Under the pieces are notes generated by a model. That model was not told the DNA's origin. It searched no databases and worked only from the letters and a program-made list of their open reading frames with translations. Of a stretch of 48,288 bases of DNA, positions 1 through 8,912 are shown one piece after another (the first letter of the stretch is position 1; every line of letters starts with the position of its first letter). Both the position numbers and the translations under genes were made by a program. This DNA comes from Spirabiliibacterium mucosae (lineage in GTDB: Bacteria > Pseudomonadota > Gammaproteobacteria > Enterobacterales > Pasteurellaceae), in contig NZ_JABTBO010000018.1 in NCBI RefSeq assembly GCF_014884965.1, positions 1 to 48,288 on the forward strand. Reading direction: 5' to 3'.

Positions 1-1288
1 GTCCTTTAAGTTCCTGTGTACCTAACATTTTAGAAACTGTTTCGCCTGAGAAGCTTACAATTGCAATACTATTTAAATCATCATATTCATTTGCATTCCA
101 TATATCTTCTATAGGGTATTTATCAGGTCTGCATGAGAAGTTTATTTCCTTAATAATTTCTAGTAGTGTTTCTTTGTTTTGTATTTTGCTAGGGACAAGA
201 TGTTTAAGTTTTTCATACTTAATGATTTCTTTAAATTCATTATTGGAAATGTATTTTTTATAAAAACACATTTGACTATTATTTTTAGAATAGAATAAAA
301 TTGTATCGTGATTTCTAATGTAGTTATTAACAGATGTTTTATATCCTGAAACCCATCCGATCCTCCAAATAATCTCTCGTTGAAAGTTTTCTCGTCCAAA
401 AATTTCATCCATTAAAATTTTAAATAATGGACCTCGTTATAATCTAATTGAACATAAATAACACCATCATCACGCAATAATTCACGCGCGACTTCCAAGC
501 GGTTTTTCATAAAGGTGAGCCAAGTGGAGTGATTGAAATTGTCGTTATAATTGAAACTGTCATTGCCCGTGTTGTAGGGTGGATCAATATAAATCAGTTT
601 CACCTTACCTTTAAATTGGGCGTGGAGTGAGTGCAGAGCAATCAGGTTGTTGCCTTTAATGATGAGATTTTCAGCCAGTGTGCCGTCATCATGGCGTTTT
701 AGAGAATCAATCGTCTGTGCGCCGTCGGCGGTGTAGCGAGTGAAATGGGCGAGTGATTTGCGATCAAAAAGGCGGTCTAGCTCATCAAAGGCGAGAATGC
801 GATTAAAGAAAATTTCTTGACGTTTGCGCGTTTTTTGCGTGTAGGCTGTTGCCGATCCGATCCGATCCGATCCCTGAATTGCGTTCAAAATAGCACTCTT
901 CGCGTTCTTCTGAGCTTTGCCCACCGCTCAACACGCAATCTTTGAACGGAAAGTCTAACACAATATCAGTACTGTCTTTTAAAAAGCGCGTGCCGTCGGT
1001 TAGTCCAATGCGGTTTTTAAAGCGAGTGTAGGAGTGGCTTATTTTACGCTGTGACAAGAAAAATTGAAAGTCTTGCTGTTTGAACACCCATGCGTCGCCC
1101 ACTTGGGTGAAAAAGTGGCGTTTAAGCACTGAGTTATCTAAAAGTGCGGTTAAAATCGCAACGTCGTGTTTGTCGAGCTTGTCGAGCAAAAGGTTGTGCG
1201 CAAGTTCAGTCTTGGCTTCATCTGCCCACACCCCATCACAACCGCTAAGTGCGGTCTTGAGTTCTGAAAAAAGTTGAGATTGTTCCAT
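1..1288 (-). CDS. mod: Type III restriction-modification DNA methyltransferase (Mod), partial, frame broken twice
   Basis: Adenine-specific DNA methyltransferase of a type III restriction system; the C-terminus and any res gene lie off the left edge. The best start is ATG at 1288, behind an AAGGG ribosome site. The first 161 codons carry the family N-terminus and end in a KDCVLSGGQ segment. Four CCGAT units (852-871) then throw the frame out and translation stops at 803. The downstream frame (stop at 412) carries the methyltransferase signature DPPYNTGNDSF. A second break lies at an A4/T4 junction (414-421). Past it a third frame is open to base 1 and ends in the typical VSKMLGTQELKG segment. 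Gaining one CCGAT unit or losing two would join the first two frames. The region left of about 470 is much more AT-rich; it matches the target-recognition part of such enzymes, which is often exchanged between strains. Family assignment is firm; the ON/OFF interpretation is inference. Confidence 0.85.
852..873. repeat. Pentanucleotide tandem repeat (CCGAT, four units) inside mod
   Basis: Four perfect copies of CCGAT plus a partial fifth (CC). The tract lies inside the coding region of the type III methyltransferase, after its N-terminal domain. Five-base units shift the reading frame at each gain or loss, so only one unit number in three gives full-length protein. As written the gene is out of frame. 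Confidence 0.85.
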
Positions 1289-1590
1289 GGTAGCCCTTGT
1301 CAATGGTAAAAATGGTTATTTGTGTTGCGTGCAACTGTGGCAAAACGATTTGAATTTTCTATTTTACCCAATAATCACCCGCTTGGGGAAACAATCTTTG
1401 TGAGAAAAACCGCACTTTTTTAAAGTGCGGTTTGCTTTTTTGTGAAACTTGATTTTATAAAGTGCGATTTTTTGTGATCTGACTCTAAGATTTGATTTTT
1501 GTTTCTTTTCTTTTTATTTCGACTGCTTATTATATGGGCTATGTGAAAGTAAACGTAAGCTTTCAGTGATTCATATTGCAGGAGAATGTT
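1289..1590. other. Intergenic region between divergent mod and chondroitinase genes
   Basis: About 300 bases without a convincing ORF. It holds a perfect inverted pair of uptake signals (1407-1433), a degenerate uptake signal (AAAGTGCGA near 1460), and AT-rich DNA around 1490-1540 that could carry the rightward promoter. A TGTGATCT half-site near 1473 resembles half of a CRP site, but its partner half is poor. The chondroitinase ribosome site AGGAG is at 1580-1584. Confidence 0.5.
1407..1433. terminator. Inverted uptake-signal hairpin with T-run
   Basis: Perfect 12-bp stem (1407-1418 and 1422-1433) around a 3-base loop. Each arm contains the uptake-signal core. A T-run follows on the + strand (1436-1441) and A residues precede it, so it has terminator form in both directions. 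It sits between two divergent genes and ends neither of them. Confidence 0.7.
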
Positions 1591-4500
1591 ATGTCTAGAA
1601 AATTGAGCGTGGCCTATTGCTTAGTGGCCAGTGCGTTGGCCGCCAGTGCGGCGCTGGCCGAGGGGGCTAAATTCCCAACGTATTCCTTTGAACAAAACGA
1701 CGTGGCAGCGTTTAGCGCCAAGCAGGGCAAGCTGAGCGTGAGCGACGCCCACTACAAAGACGGCAGCCACTCGCTGGTGTGGGATTTTGCCGCGGATGAC
1801 ACGCTGACCTTGACCACCGCGATTGATTTGAGCAATGATGACGACATCCTGCCGCGCACCTTTATGGCGTGGGTGTATAACCCGAAAGCGATTGATGCGC
1901 CGCTGACATTCGCCTTTGAACAAGGCGACAAGGCGGTGAAATCGTTTGAGTTCAACCTCAACTTCACCGGCTGGCGCGGAATTGCGGTGCCGTTTCGTGA
2001 CATGACAGGCGCAGGCGCAGAGCACGCCGATCGCTTGGTGGTGCGCGCACCTAAACAGGCGGGCAAGCTCTTTTTTGACCAATTGATGCTCAACATCCCG
2101 GTGGATAACCGCAACCCAATTCCGGATTATCAAGCACGCTTTGTCAACCCGAAAGTCAACACCTCGGTGAACAAAAACTGGAATGCGCTGTTGATGTATG
2201 ATGATATGCTCAGCAAGCACGTACCGCACTTGAAGTTTGACGGCAAATTCAGCGACCAAGGCAAGACCCATGCGCTGTATGAAAAATTTACTAAATTCAT
2301 GGGCGTGAGTGACGCCGACGTGAGCGCCGACAAGGTGAAAGAAAACCTCGACGCCTACGCCAAATTTGGCATCAAACGTGATGACAAGGGCAACATTGTG
2401 GGCAAGATGATGGACTTCCCGGCCCGTCAAAAATTCATGAAAAACGCCGATGTGTTCGACAAACCAGCGCAGGATTTTTATCTCGATGCAATCCAAATGC
2501 GTGATTTGGGCAAAACCTTGCTGCAAAGCGCCAAATTGCTGAAAGCGAAAAACTTAAATACAGCCGACAAGCAACAACTTGAGCAGCAATTTTTGCTCGC
2601 CACTCAGTATATTTTCGACCAAGGCTTTGTGCGCGGCAGTGGGTATCAAATCATCACCCACTTAGGCTATCAATCCCGCGAGATGTTTGATGCTTGGTTC
2701 CTCGCGCGTGATTTGCTGGCGCAAAACAACCTGCTTGAGCAAGCCCAAGGCGCGATGATGTGGTACAACGGCACAGGGCGCATTTTTGAAAGCGATGACG
2801 AGATTGTCTCCGCCAATGTGGACATCCTCAACACCCAATTGCAATGGATGGTGAAAAGCATTTTGCTGATCCCTGATGTGGCGCAACGTGAAGAGCTGCT
2901 CACGCAACTGTCAAGCTGGTTGAGCAAAACCATTATGCAATCCAAAGGCGTGGCTGGCGGCTTCAAGCCAGATGGCTCAATTTTCCACCACTCACAGCAC
3001 TACACCGCTTATGCCAAGGATGCCTTCAGCGGCTTGGCGCCAACCATTTATGTGCTCAGCGGCACCGATTATGCCATCAGCAAAGCGGCGCATAAACGCT
3101 TAGACGACGTGCTGTATAAAATGTGGGTTTACACCAAAGACACCAACATCCCAGTGGTGCTCAGCGGCCGCCACCCAACCGGCAAATTCAAAATTGCCGA
3201 TGCGCCATTTAAATGGATGGCACTGGCAGGCGAAGTGGACAACCCAAGCCAAATCAACAAAACCTTCGCGGGCATTTATGCCGCGCTGAAAGGCGAAAAA
3301 GCCTTTGAAGGCGTGCCCGCCATTCAAGAGCCAGAAGGCGCTTGGGCGATGAACTATGCCTCCATGGCGTTGCAACGCCGCCACGGTGAAGACGCCAACA
3401 AATCCTGGCTTGCCGTGGCGCGTGGCTTTAGCCGCTATTTGGTGGGCAACGAAAGCTACGAGGCGAACAACCGCTACGGCCGCTATTTGCAATACGGCCA
3501 ATTGGAGCTGATTCCGTCTGACTTTGCTAAATATGCCTTTAGTTACAACGGCTGGAACTGGAACCGCTTCCCGGGCACCACCACCATTCAATTGCCGTTT
3601 CGTCAACTCAAATCGCAACTCAACCAGCTGCCAGCCGCTGGCCTTGAGGAGATGCTGCTGTCAACCGAAACCTACGCAGGCGCCAATGCGCTGGATAACA
3701 ACAGCATGTATGCCGTCAAACTCCACGGGCACAGCAAATATGACCAAGAGTCGTTTGTGGCAAACAAATCGTATTTTATGTTCGACAACCGCATTGTGGC
3801 GCTGGGGTCAAACATTCAAGACGATGACAGCCAAAACCCAACGCAAACCACCTTGTTCCAAGCTTCAGTGGCGCACAATCAGCCAATTTTGGTCAACGGC
3901 ACCGAGATCAACAAACTCGGTGAATCCATGCAGTTTAACGGCGAGGCGTTGACGCTGGCTGATCCTGCGGGCAACTACTACTATGTGCCAAAAGGCCAAA
4001 ATGTAGACGTGACCTACGAAGTGCAAAAATCCGTTGACGGACGCAACGACAAAGAAACCGAAGGCAATTTTGCCAGTGCGGTCATCAACCACGGCAAAGC
4101 GCCGAAAAACGCCGGCTATGAATATGCCATTGTGGTTGAACCAAAAATGCCACAGCAGCCAGCCTACCAAGTGCTTGCCCGCACCGACAAACTGCACGCC
4201 GTGCGGGATGACAAATCCGGCATGGAGGGCTACGCCTTCTTCGACAAAGCCGAGCAAAACCAAGGCGGCGTGGTGTTGAGTGCAGACAACCCAGTGATGG
4301 TGCTGACCAAAGCCCACGACAACGCGCTCGATGTGTCTGTCGTGAACCCTGACTTGGCCTTCTACCAAGGTGTGGAAGACGACCAAGTGAAAAACGGCAA
4401 ACAAGCGGAGGTGAGCATTTATTCCCGCGCGTGGCGTGCGAGCGAATCCCAAGCGCAATCCTCACAAGTGACTTTGAAAGGCCACTGGGCACTGGCGGGC

Positions 4501-4605
4501 GAATCACACTGTGCGAAAGTGCAAAGTGCGGGTGACAATACCACACTGAGCACCACCACCCGTGATGCCACACCGTGTCAGGTCAACTTAACGGAGCAAA
4601 AATAA
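1591..4605 (+). CDS. Secreted chondroitin sulfate ABC lyase (polysaccharide lyase family 8)
   Basis: About 1004 residues, close to the roughly 1020 of Proteus vulgaris chondroitinase ABC I. The start ATG at 1591 follows AGGAG; an upstream in-frame TTG at 1576 lies before the ribosome site and is rejected. A signal peptide (about residues 1-24, ending ALA) sends it to the periplasm or beyond. An N-terminal beta-sandwich lyase domain comes first, then the helical catalytic domain, then C-terminal beta domains. The probable catalytic residues are H467 and Y474 (FHHSQHYTAY), R527 (SGRHPTG) and a glutamate just before NNRYGRY (E621 or E624). The reaction is eliminative cleavage of chondroitin and dermatan sulfate to unsaturated disaccharides. 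The CBM9-like gene follows after 44 bases, probably co-transcribed. In the host it could supply sugars or loosen connective tissue; which one is not visible here. Confidence 0.88.
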   Translation: MSRKLSVAYCLVASALAASAALAEGAKFPTYSFEQNDVAAFSAKQGKLSVSDAHYKDGSHSLVWDFAADDTLTLTTAIDLSNDDDILPRTFMAWVYNPKAIDAPLTFAFEQGDKAVKSFEFNLNFTGWRGIAVPFRDMTGAGAEHADRLVVRAPKQAGKLFFDQLMLNIPVDNRNPIPDYQARFVNPKVNTSVNKNWNALLMYDDMLSKHVPHLKFDGKFSDQGKTHALYEKFTKFMGVSDADVSADKVKENLDAYAKFGIKRDDKGNIVGKMMDFPARQKFMKNADVFDKPAQDFYLDAIQMRDLGKTLLQSAKLLKAKNLNTADKQQLEQQFLLATQYIFDQGFVRGSGYQIITHLGYQSREMFDAWFLARDLLAQNNLLEQAQGAMMWYNGTGRIFESDDEIVSANVDILNTQLQWMVKSILLIPDVAQREELLTQLSSWLSKTIMQSKGVAGGFKPDGSIFHHSQHYTAYAKDAFSGLAPTIYVLSGTDYAISKAAHKRLDDVLYKMWVYTKDTNIPVVLSGRHPTGKFKIADAPFKWMALAGEVDNPSQINKTFAGIYAALKGEKAFEGVPAIQEPEGAWAMNYASMALQRRHGEDANKSWLAVARGFSRYLVGNESYEANNRYGRYLQYGQLELIPSDFAKYAFSYNGWNWNRFPGTTTIQLPFRQLKSQLNQLPAAGLEEMLLSTETYAGANALDNNSMYAVKLHGHSKYDQESFVANKSYFMFDNRIVALGSNIQDDDSQNPTQTTLFQASVAHNQPILVNGTEINKLGESMQFNGEALTLADPAGNYYYVPKGQNVDVTYEVQKSVDGRNDKETEGNFASAVINHGKAPKNAGYEYAIVVEPKMPQQPAYQVLARTDKLHAVRDDKSGMEGYAFFDKAEQNQGGVVLSADNPVMVLTKAHDNALDVSVVNPDLAFYQGVEDDQVKNGKQAEVSIYSRAWRASESQAQSSQVTLKGHWALAGESHCAKVQSAGDNTTLSTTTRDATPCQVNLTEQK

Positions 4606-4649
4606 CCCCTAACAGTGGCAGCGTGCTGCCACATTGAAACAACAGGAGC

Positions 4650-5384
4650 ATGTATGAAAAAACATTAACCCTTTCTTTGCTGGCGTGCGCATTGGCCGCC
4701 AACGTGTATGCCGCCAACACTGGCGACAGCTACAATGTGGTGTATAACAACCAAGCGCCAACTTTGGATGGCAAACTCGACGACGGTGTGTGGAAAAACG
4801 TGAAAGCGATCACTGACTTCTCCAACCCGTGGGTGGAAGACAAAATGCCATCAACCGAGTTCAAAGCCTATCACGATGACAAAAACCTCTATTTTGCCTT
4901 TGACGTGGTGGACCCAAACGTGGTGGTTTACGACCAAACCGATCATGAATGGATGGTAGCGCGTGAAGACCGCGTTGAGCTCTTCATGGCGCCAGGTGCG
5001 ATTGACCAAGCCAACGCCGATGGCAGCTACCCGAAATACATGGCGTTAGAGATGGACTACAAAGGGCGTGCGCTTTCAATGCTGCGTGATTCACAAAAAA
5101 ATGTGAATGCTGAGTGGAACCCAAGCACCCTTGAGCTGAAAGGCGAACGCACCGACAAAGGCTATGTGCTTGAAGGCCAAATCTCCCTCAAAGAGCTCAA
5201 TGACTTAGGCTTGATTAAAGACAACACCATCCAAGCCGGTGTTTACCGCGCTGAATTCAGCATTATTGAAGGCAAAGGTAAAGAGCGCGCAGATTGGATC
5301 ACATGGGTCAACCCACAAACCGAAAAACCGAACTTCCACATCAATTCATCGTTCGGCAAATTTGTGCTTGAACCGAAAAAATAA
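4650..5384 (+). CDS. Exported CBM9-like carbohydrate-binding protein
   Basis: About 244 residues: a signal peptide (residues 1-21, ending VYA) followed by one family 9-like carbohydrate-binding fold (NNQAPTLDGKLDDGVWKN at the front, WITWVNP near the end). No catalytic domain is present. The start is uncertain. ATG at 4650 is only one base from AGGAG (4644-4648). ATG at 4654 has better spacing, but its A-run has six A where seven would give MKKTLTLSLL. The hldE gene in this window uses the same GGAGCATGTATG arrangement with the second ATG as start. It lies 44 bases after the chondroitinase stop, and its own terminator follows, so the two probably form one operon. A role in holding the polysaccharide substrate is inference; no specificity can be read. 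Confidence 0.72.
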   Translation: MYEKTLTLSLLACALAANVYAANTGDSYNVVYNNQAPTLDGKLDDGVWKNVKAITDFSNPWVEDKMPSTEFKAYHDDKNLYFAFDVVDPNVVVYDQTDHEWMVAREDRVELFMAPGAIDQANADGSYPKYMALEMDYKGRALSMLRDSQKNVNAEWNPSTLELKGERTDKGYVLEGQISLKELNDLGLIKDNTIQAGVYRAEFSIIEGKGKERADWITWVNPQTEKPNFHINSSFGKFVLEPKK

Positions 5385-5397
5385 GCCACACAAAAAC

Positions 5398-5427
5398 AAA
5401 ACCGCACTATACCGTGCGGTTTTTTTT
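5398..5427 (+). terminator. Rho-independent terminator after CBM9-like gene
   Basis: 10-bp stem AAAACCGCAC / GTGCGGTTTT (5398-5407 and 5414-5423) with a 6-base loop, followed by a run of T to 5427. The arms are shortened uptake signals. Confidence 0.85.
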
Positions 5428-5441
5428 ATATCAAAGTGCGG

Positions 5442-6707
5442 TCACACCTCAAGCGCTTGGCTGAGATCGGCCAAAATATCATCAATATGCTCAATCCCCA
5501 CACTCAAGCGCACCATGTCGGCGCCGACGCCTGCCTCACGCAGCTCGTCATCGCTCATTTGGCGGTGAGTGGTGCTGGCTGGGTGGCAGGCGAGGGATTT
5601 GGCATCACCAATATTGACAAGGCGCACGATGAGTTTGAGCTTGTCGATAAAGCGCGCGCCAGCCTCACGCCCACCTTTAATGCCAAAGCTCAACAGCCCT
5701 GAGGCTTTGCCTTTAAAGTCACGCTGAATTAAGGCATGATAATCGCTCGATTCCAGCGCAGGGTAGTTCACCCACGAGACTTGCGGGTGCTGTTGCAAAA
5801 ATTGCGCGACTTTCAGCGCGTTTTCACAGTGGCGTTCCATGCGCAGGCTTAGCGTTTCCAGCCCTTGCAGCAGCAAAAAGGCGCTCATTGGGCTCAATGC
5901 CGCACCAGAGTTGCGCAGTGCCACCACACGCAGGTAGGCAATGAAGGCGGCGTTTTCAAAATAGTCGCAATAAGTGATGCCGTGATAGGACGGATCCGGC
6001 GTGGTGAATTGGCTAAAGCGCGTGTTTTGCCGCCAGTCAAAGGTGCCGCCATCAATAATCGCGCCGCCAATGGTGGTGCCGTGGCCGCCGATGTATTTGG
6101 TCAACGAATGTACCACAATGTCTGCGCCCAATTTCAGCGGGTTACACAACGCAGGCGACGGCACGGTGTTGTCGACCACTAATGGCACGCCGCATTGGTG
6201 TGCCAGTTTTGACACCTGCGGCAAATCAAGCACGTTAATCGCGGGGTTGCCGATGCTTTCGCAATAGACAAGCTTGGTTTGTTTGTCCGCCAGTGCAGTG
6301 ATTTCGTCAGGCTGATCAGGGTTGAAAAACCGCACTTCAACACCTTGCTTTTTCAAGGTTTGGGTGAAGTAGGTATAAGTGCCGCCATAGAGCGTGCGGC
6401 TGGCGATGATGTTGTCACCACTTTCCACCAGCGCTTCCACGGCGTACATAATCGCCGCCATGCCGCTGGACACTGCCAGTGCCGCAATCCCGCCTTCTAG
6501 CTGGGCAATGCGCTCCTCAAGTACCGCGGTGGTCGGGTTCATAATGCGGGTGTAGATGTTGCCGGGGGTTTTGAGGTCAAACAAATCGGCGCCGTGTTGC
6601 GTGTTGTCAAAGGCATAACTGGCGGTTTGATAAATTGGCACAGCCACCGCTTTGGTGGTTTGCTCTGGCGTGTAGCCCGCGTGCAGGGCAATGGTTTCAG
6701 CTTTCAT
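5442..6707 (-). CDS. metY: O-acetylhomoserine sulfhydrylase (homocysteine synthase)
   Basis: PLP-dependent enzyme of the Cys/Met metabolism family, about 421 residues. It makes homocysteine from O-acetylhomoserine and sulfide in methionine synthesis. ATG at 6707 (MKAETIALHAG) follows GGAG; an upstream in-frame extension to 6800 runs through the intergenic terminator and is not used. The PLP lysine is K204 in HSLTKYIGGHGT. YTRIMNPT near residue 52, SSGMAA near 81 and the C-terminal SVGIEHIDDI are typical of the subgroup. The length (421, with an insertion after the lysine) fits the O-acetylhomoserine type better than cystathionine gamma-synthase (about 385). It stands alone between two terminators. 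No SAM riboswitch or Met box was recognised upstream. Confidence 0.93.
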   Translation of the reverse strand: MKAETIALHAGYTPEQTTKAVAVPIYQTASYAFDNTQHGADLFDLKTPGNIYTRIMNPTTAVLEERIAQLEGGIAALAVSSGMAAIMYAVEALVESGDNIIASRTLYGGTYTYFTQTLKKQGVEVRFFNPDQPDEITALADKQTKLVYCESIGNPAINVLDLPQVSKLAHQCGVPLVVDNTVPSPALCNPLKLGADIVVHSLTKYIGGHGTTIGGAIIDGGTFDWRQNTRFSQFTTPDPSYHGITYCDYFENAAFIAYLRVVALRNSGAALSPMSAFLLLQGLETLSLRMERHCENALKVAQFLQQHPQVSWVNYPALESSDYHALIQRDFKGKASGLLSFGIKGGREAGARFIDKLKLIVRLVNIGDAKSLACHPASTTHRQMSDDELREAGVGADMVRLSVGIEHIDDILADLSQALEV

Positions 6708-6763
6708 AAATGCTCCAATTGAGTGAAAAGTGCTCTCAGTGTAGCGCAACTTGGCGCAAGAAA

Positions 6764-6790
6764 AAACCGCACTTTGCAAAAGTGCGGTTT
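6764..6790 (-). terminator. Terminator of sucABCD (inverted uptake signals)
   Basis: 12-bp perfect stem (6764-6775 and 6779-6790) around GCA. The A-run at 6761-6766 is a T-run in the leftward direction, right after sucD. Confidence 0.85.
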
Positions 6791-6809
6791 GTGGTATCAA
6801 AGTGCGGTG

Positions 6810-7679
6810 TTAGCCAAGCACTTTTTTCACCGCTTGGCCAATTTCGGCCAGGCTGCGCACGGTGGTCACGCCTGCGTCTTCAAGGGCGCGGAATTTGTCA
6901 TCGGCGGTGCCTTTGCCGCCGCTGATGATAGCTCCTGCGTGGCCCATGCGTTTGCCTTTTGGCGCGGTGACGCCGGCAATGTAGGCCACCACAGGCTTGC
7001 TGACGTGCTCTTTAATGAACGCGGCGGCTTCTTCTTCAGCGCTGCCGCCGATTTCGCCAATCAGCACAATGGCTTTGGTTTCGTCGTCTTGCTCAAAGAG
7101 TTTGAGAATGTCGATAAAGTTCGAGCCTGGGATTGGGTCGCCACCAATGCCGACACAGCTTGATTGCCCCAAGCCGCAATCGGTGGTTTGTTTCACCGCT
7201 TCATAGGTCAGTGTGCCGGAGCGCGAGACAATGCCGACTTTGCCTTTTTGGTGAATGCTGCCAGGCATAATGCCGATTTTGCACTCATCAGGGGTGATCA
7301 CACCTGGGCAGTTCGGGCCAATCATGCGCACGCCCGTTTCGTTCAAGCGCTGTTTCACGGCCAGCATATCCAGCGTTGGGATGCCTTCAGTGATGCAAAT
7401 CACCAGCTCAATGCCCGCGTCAATCGCCTCCAAAATGGCGTCTTTACAGCCTGGTGCTGGCACATAAATCACGCTGGCGGTCGCGCCTGTTTGCGCCACG
7501 GCTTCTTTCACGGTGTTGAACACCGGCAGGCCTAAGTGGGTGGTGCCGCCTTTGCCAGGGGAGACGCCGCCGACCAGCTGCGTGCCGTATTCCAGTGCTT
7601 GCTCAGAGTGGAAGGTGCCTTGGCCGCCGGTGAACCCTTGGCAGATCACTTTGGTGTTTTTATCAATTAAAATAGACAT
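6810..7679 (-). CDS. sucD: Succinyl-CoA ligase (ADP-forming) alpha subunit
   Basis: 289 residues, the normal size. It forms a complex with SucC and makes succinate, CoA and ATP from succinyl-CoA. The CoA-binding fold occupies the first half ([24 protein letters not shown] near 122). The phosphohistidine is H247 in MGHAGAI. The start overlaps the sucC stop by one base (TAATG), so translation is coupled. It is the last gene of the sucABCD operon and is followed by a strong terminator. Confidence 0.97.
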   Translation of the reverse strand: MSILIDKNTKVICQGFTGGQGTFHSEQALEYGTQLVGGVSPGKGGTTHLGLPVFNTVKEAVAQTGATASVIYVPAPGCKDAILEAIDAGIELVICITEGIPTLDMLAVKQRLNETGVRMIGPNCPGVITPDECKIGIMPGSIHQKGKVGIVSRSGTLTYEAVKQTTDCGLGQSSCVGIGGDPIPGSNFIDILKLFEQDDETKAIVLIGEIGGSAEEEAAAFIKEHVSKPVVAYIAGVTAPKGKRMGHAGAIISGGKGTADDKFRALEDAGVTTVRSLAEIGQAVKKVLG

Positions 7680-8845
7680 TATTTGCCCTCCGCAGCTGAA
7701 ACAACACGTTGCGCGGCATCGGTGAGGCTGTCTGCCGCAATGATATTAAGCCCACTGTCGGCCAAAATTTGGCGGCCGTTTTCAGCGTTGTTGCCCTCAA
7801 GGCGCACCACAACCGGAATGGTCACCCCCACCTCGTTGACGGCCGCGATGATGCCGTTGGCAATCAAATCACAGCGCACAATGCCACCGAAGATGTTGAC
7901 CAACACGGCTTTAACGTGTTTGTCTGACAAAATGATTTTAAACGCCTCGGCCACGCGCTCTTTGGTGGCGCCACCGCCAACATCCAAAAAGTTGGCCGGC
8001 TCCCCGCCGTGGAGTTTGATGATGTCCATGGTGCCCATCGCCAAGCCCGCGCCGTTGACCATACAACCGATGTTGCCGTCAAGCGCAACGTAGTTGAGCT
8101 GCCATTTTTCGGCTAACGATTCGCGCTCATCTTCTTGGCTTGGGTCGTTGAACGCGTCCAAATCCGCGTGGCGGTAGGTGGCGTTGCTGTCGGTGATGAT
8201 TTTGGCATCCAAGCACAGCAGGTCACCACTGTCTAAAATCACCAGCGGGTTGATTTCAATCAGGGCGAGATCTTTTTCAACAAACAATTTGCCCAGTTGC
8301 ACAATCAAGTGGGTGAACTGCTTGAGTTGTTCTTTGTTCAGCCCCAAAGCAAAGCCTAATTGGCGCGCTTGGAAGGGCTGCACGCCATAAAGCGGGCTGA
8401 AGCTGACTTTGTGCAGCAGCTCTGGCGTTTTGGCGGCCACTTCTTCAATGTCCATGCCGCCCTCGGTGGAGGCCATGAAGGTGATCGCCTGTTGGCTGCG
8501 GTCAAGCACCGCACTGAGGTATAACTCTTTGGCGATTGCCGAGCAGCGCTCAAGATAAATGGTGTTGACCGGCTGGCCGTGTTTGTCGGTTTGAAAGGTG
8601 ACTAAATTTTTGCCAAACCACTGCTCGGCAAAGGCACGAATATCGTCTTTGCTTTCAACCAATTTCACCCCGCCAGCTTTGCCGCGGCCACCGGCGTGCA
8701 CTTGGCATTTGATCACCAGCCGCGGGTCACCGAGTTTGTCGGCGGCCTCAAAGAGTTCGTCCACCGTTTTGCAGGCGTAGCCGTCTGGCACGGGGATGTC
8801 ATATTGCGAAAAAAGCTGTTTGCTTTGATATTCGTGTAGATTCAT
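7679..8845 (-). CDS. sucC: Succinyl-CoA ligase (ADP-forming) beta subunit
   Basis: 388 residues, the usual length. The N-terminal ATP-grasp domain starts [16 protein letters not shown] and includes [13 protein letters not shown] near residue 52. The C-terminal CoA-ligase domain has [10 protein letters not shown] near 320. It binds nucleotide and succinate and pairs with SucD. A 67-base gap holding a perfect hairpin separates it from sucB, while the join to sucD is tight. Confidence 0.97.
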   Translation of the reverse strand: MNLHEYQSKQLFSQYDIPVPDGYACKTVDELFEAADKLGDPRLVIKCQVHAGGRGKAGGVKLVESKDDIRAFAEQWFGKNLVTFQTDKHGQPVNTIYLERCSAIAKELYLSAVLDRSQQAITFMASTEGGMDIEEVAAKTPELLHKVSFSPLYGVQPFQARQLGFALGLNKEQLKQFTHLIVQLGKLFVEKDLALIEINPLVILDSGDLLCLDAKIITDSNATYRHADLDAFNDPSQEDERESLAEKWQLNYVALDGNIGCMVNGAGLAMGTMDIIKLHGGEPANFLDVGGGATKERVAEAFKIILSDKHVKAVLVNIFGGIVRCDLIANGIIAAVNEVGVTIPVVVRLEGNNAENGRQILADSGLNIIAADSLTDAAQRVVSAAEGK

Positions 8846-8881
8846 AGTGTATCCTTTCGTCGTTTTAGGGCAAAAGTGAAC

Positions 8882-8906
8882 GTAGGCATAAGCACCTTAT
8901 GCCTAC
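8882..8906. other. Perfect 11-bp stem-loop between sucB and sucC
   Basis: Arms 8882-8892 and 8896-8906 are perfect complements (GTAGGCATAAG) around a 3-base loop. No T-run follows in the leftward direction, so it is not a normal terminator. It is not an uptake signal either. It would fold in the mRNA just after the sucB stop and could set the sucB/sucC ratio. Confidence 0.75.
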
Positions 8907-8912
8907 AAGAAG

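Noticed and set aside
1470-1490. Possible CRP site before the chondroitinase gene
   Set aside because: Only one half (TGTGATCT) matches; the opposite half is poor and the promoter position is unknown.
1621-2526. Long antisense ORF inside the chondroitinase gene
   Set aside because: It is a shadow of the codon pattern of the real gene: no ribosome site, no recognisable protein family, histidine- and arginine-rich composition.
3865-4573. Antisense ORFs under the 3' part of the chondroitinase gene
   Set aside because: Two overlapping frames with low-complexity composition and no motif; typical mirror frames of a GC-skewed coding region.
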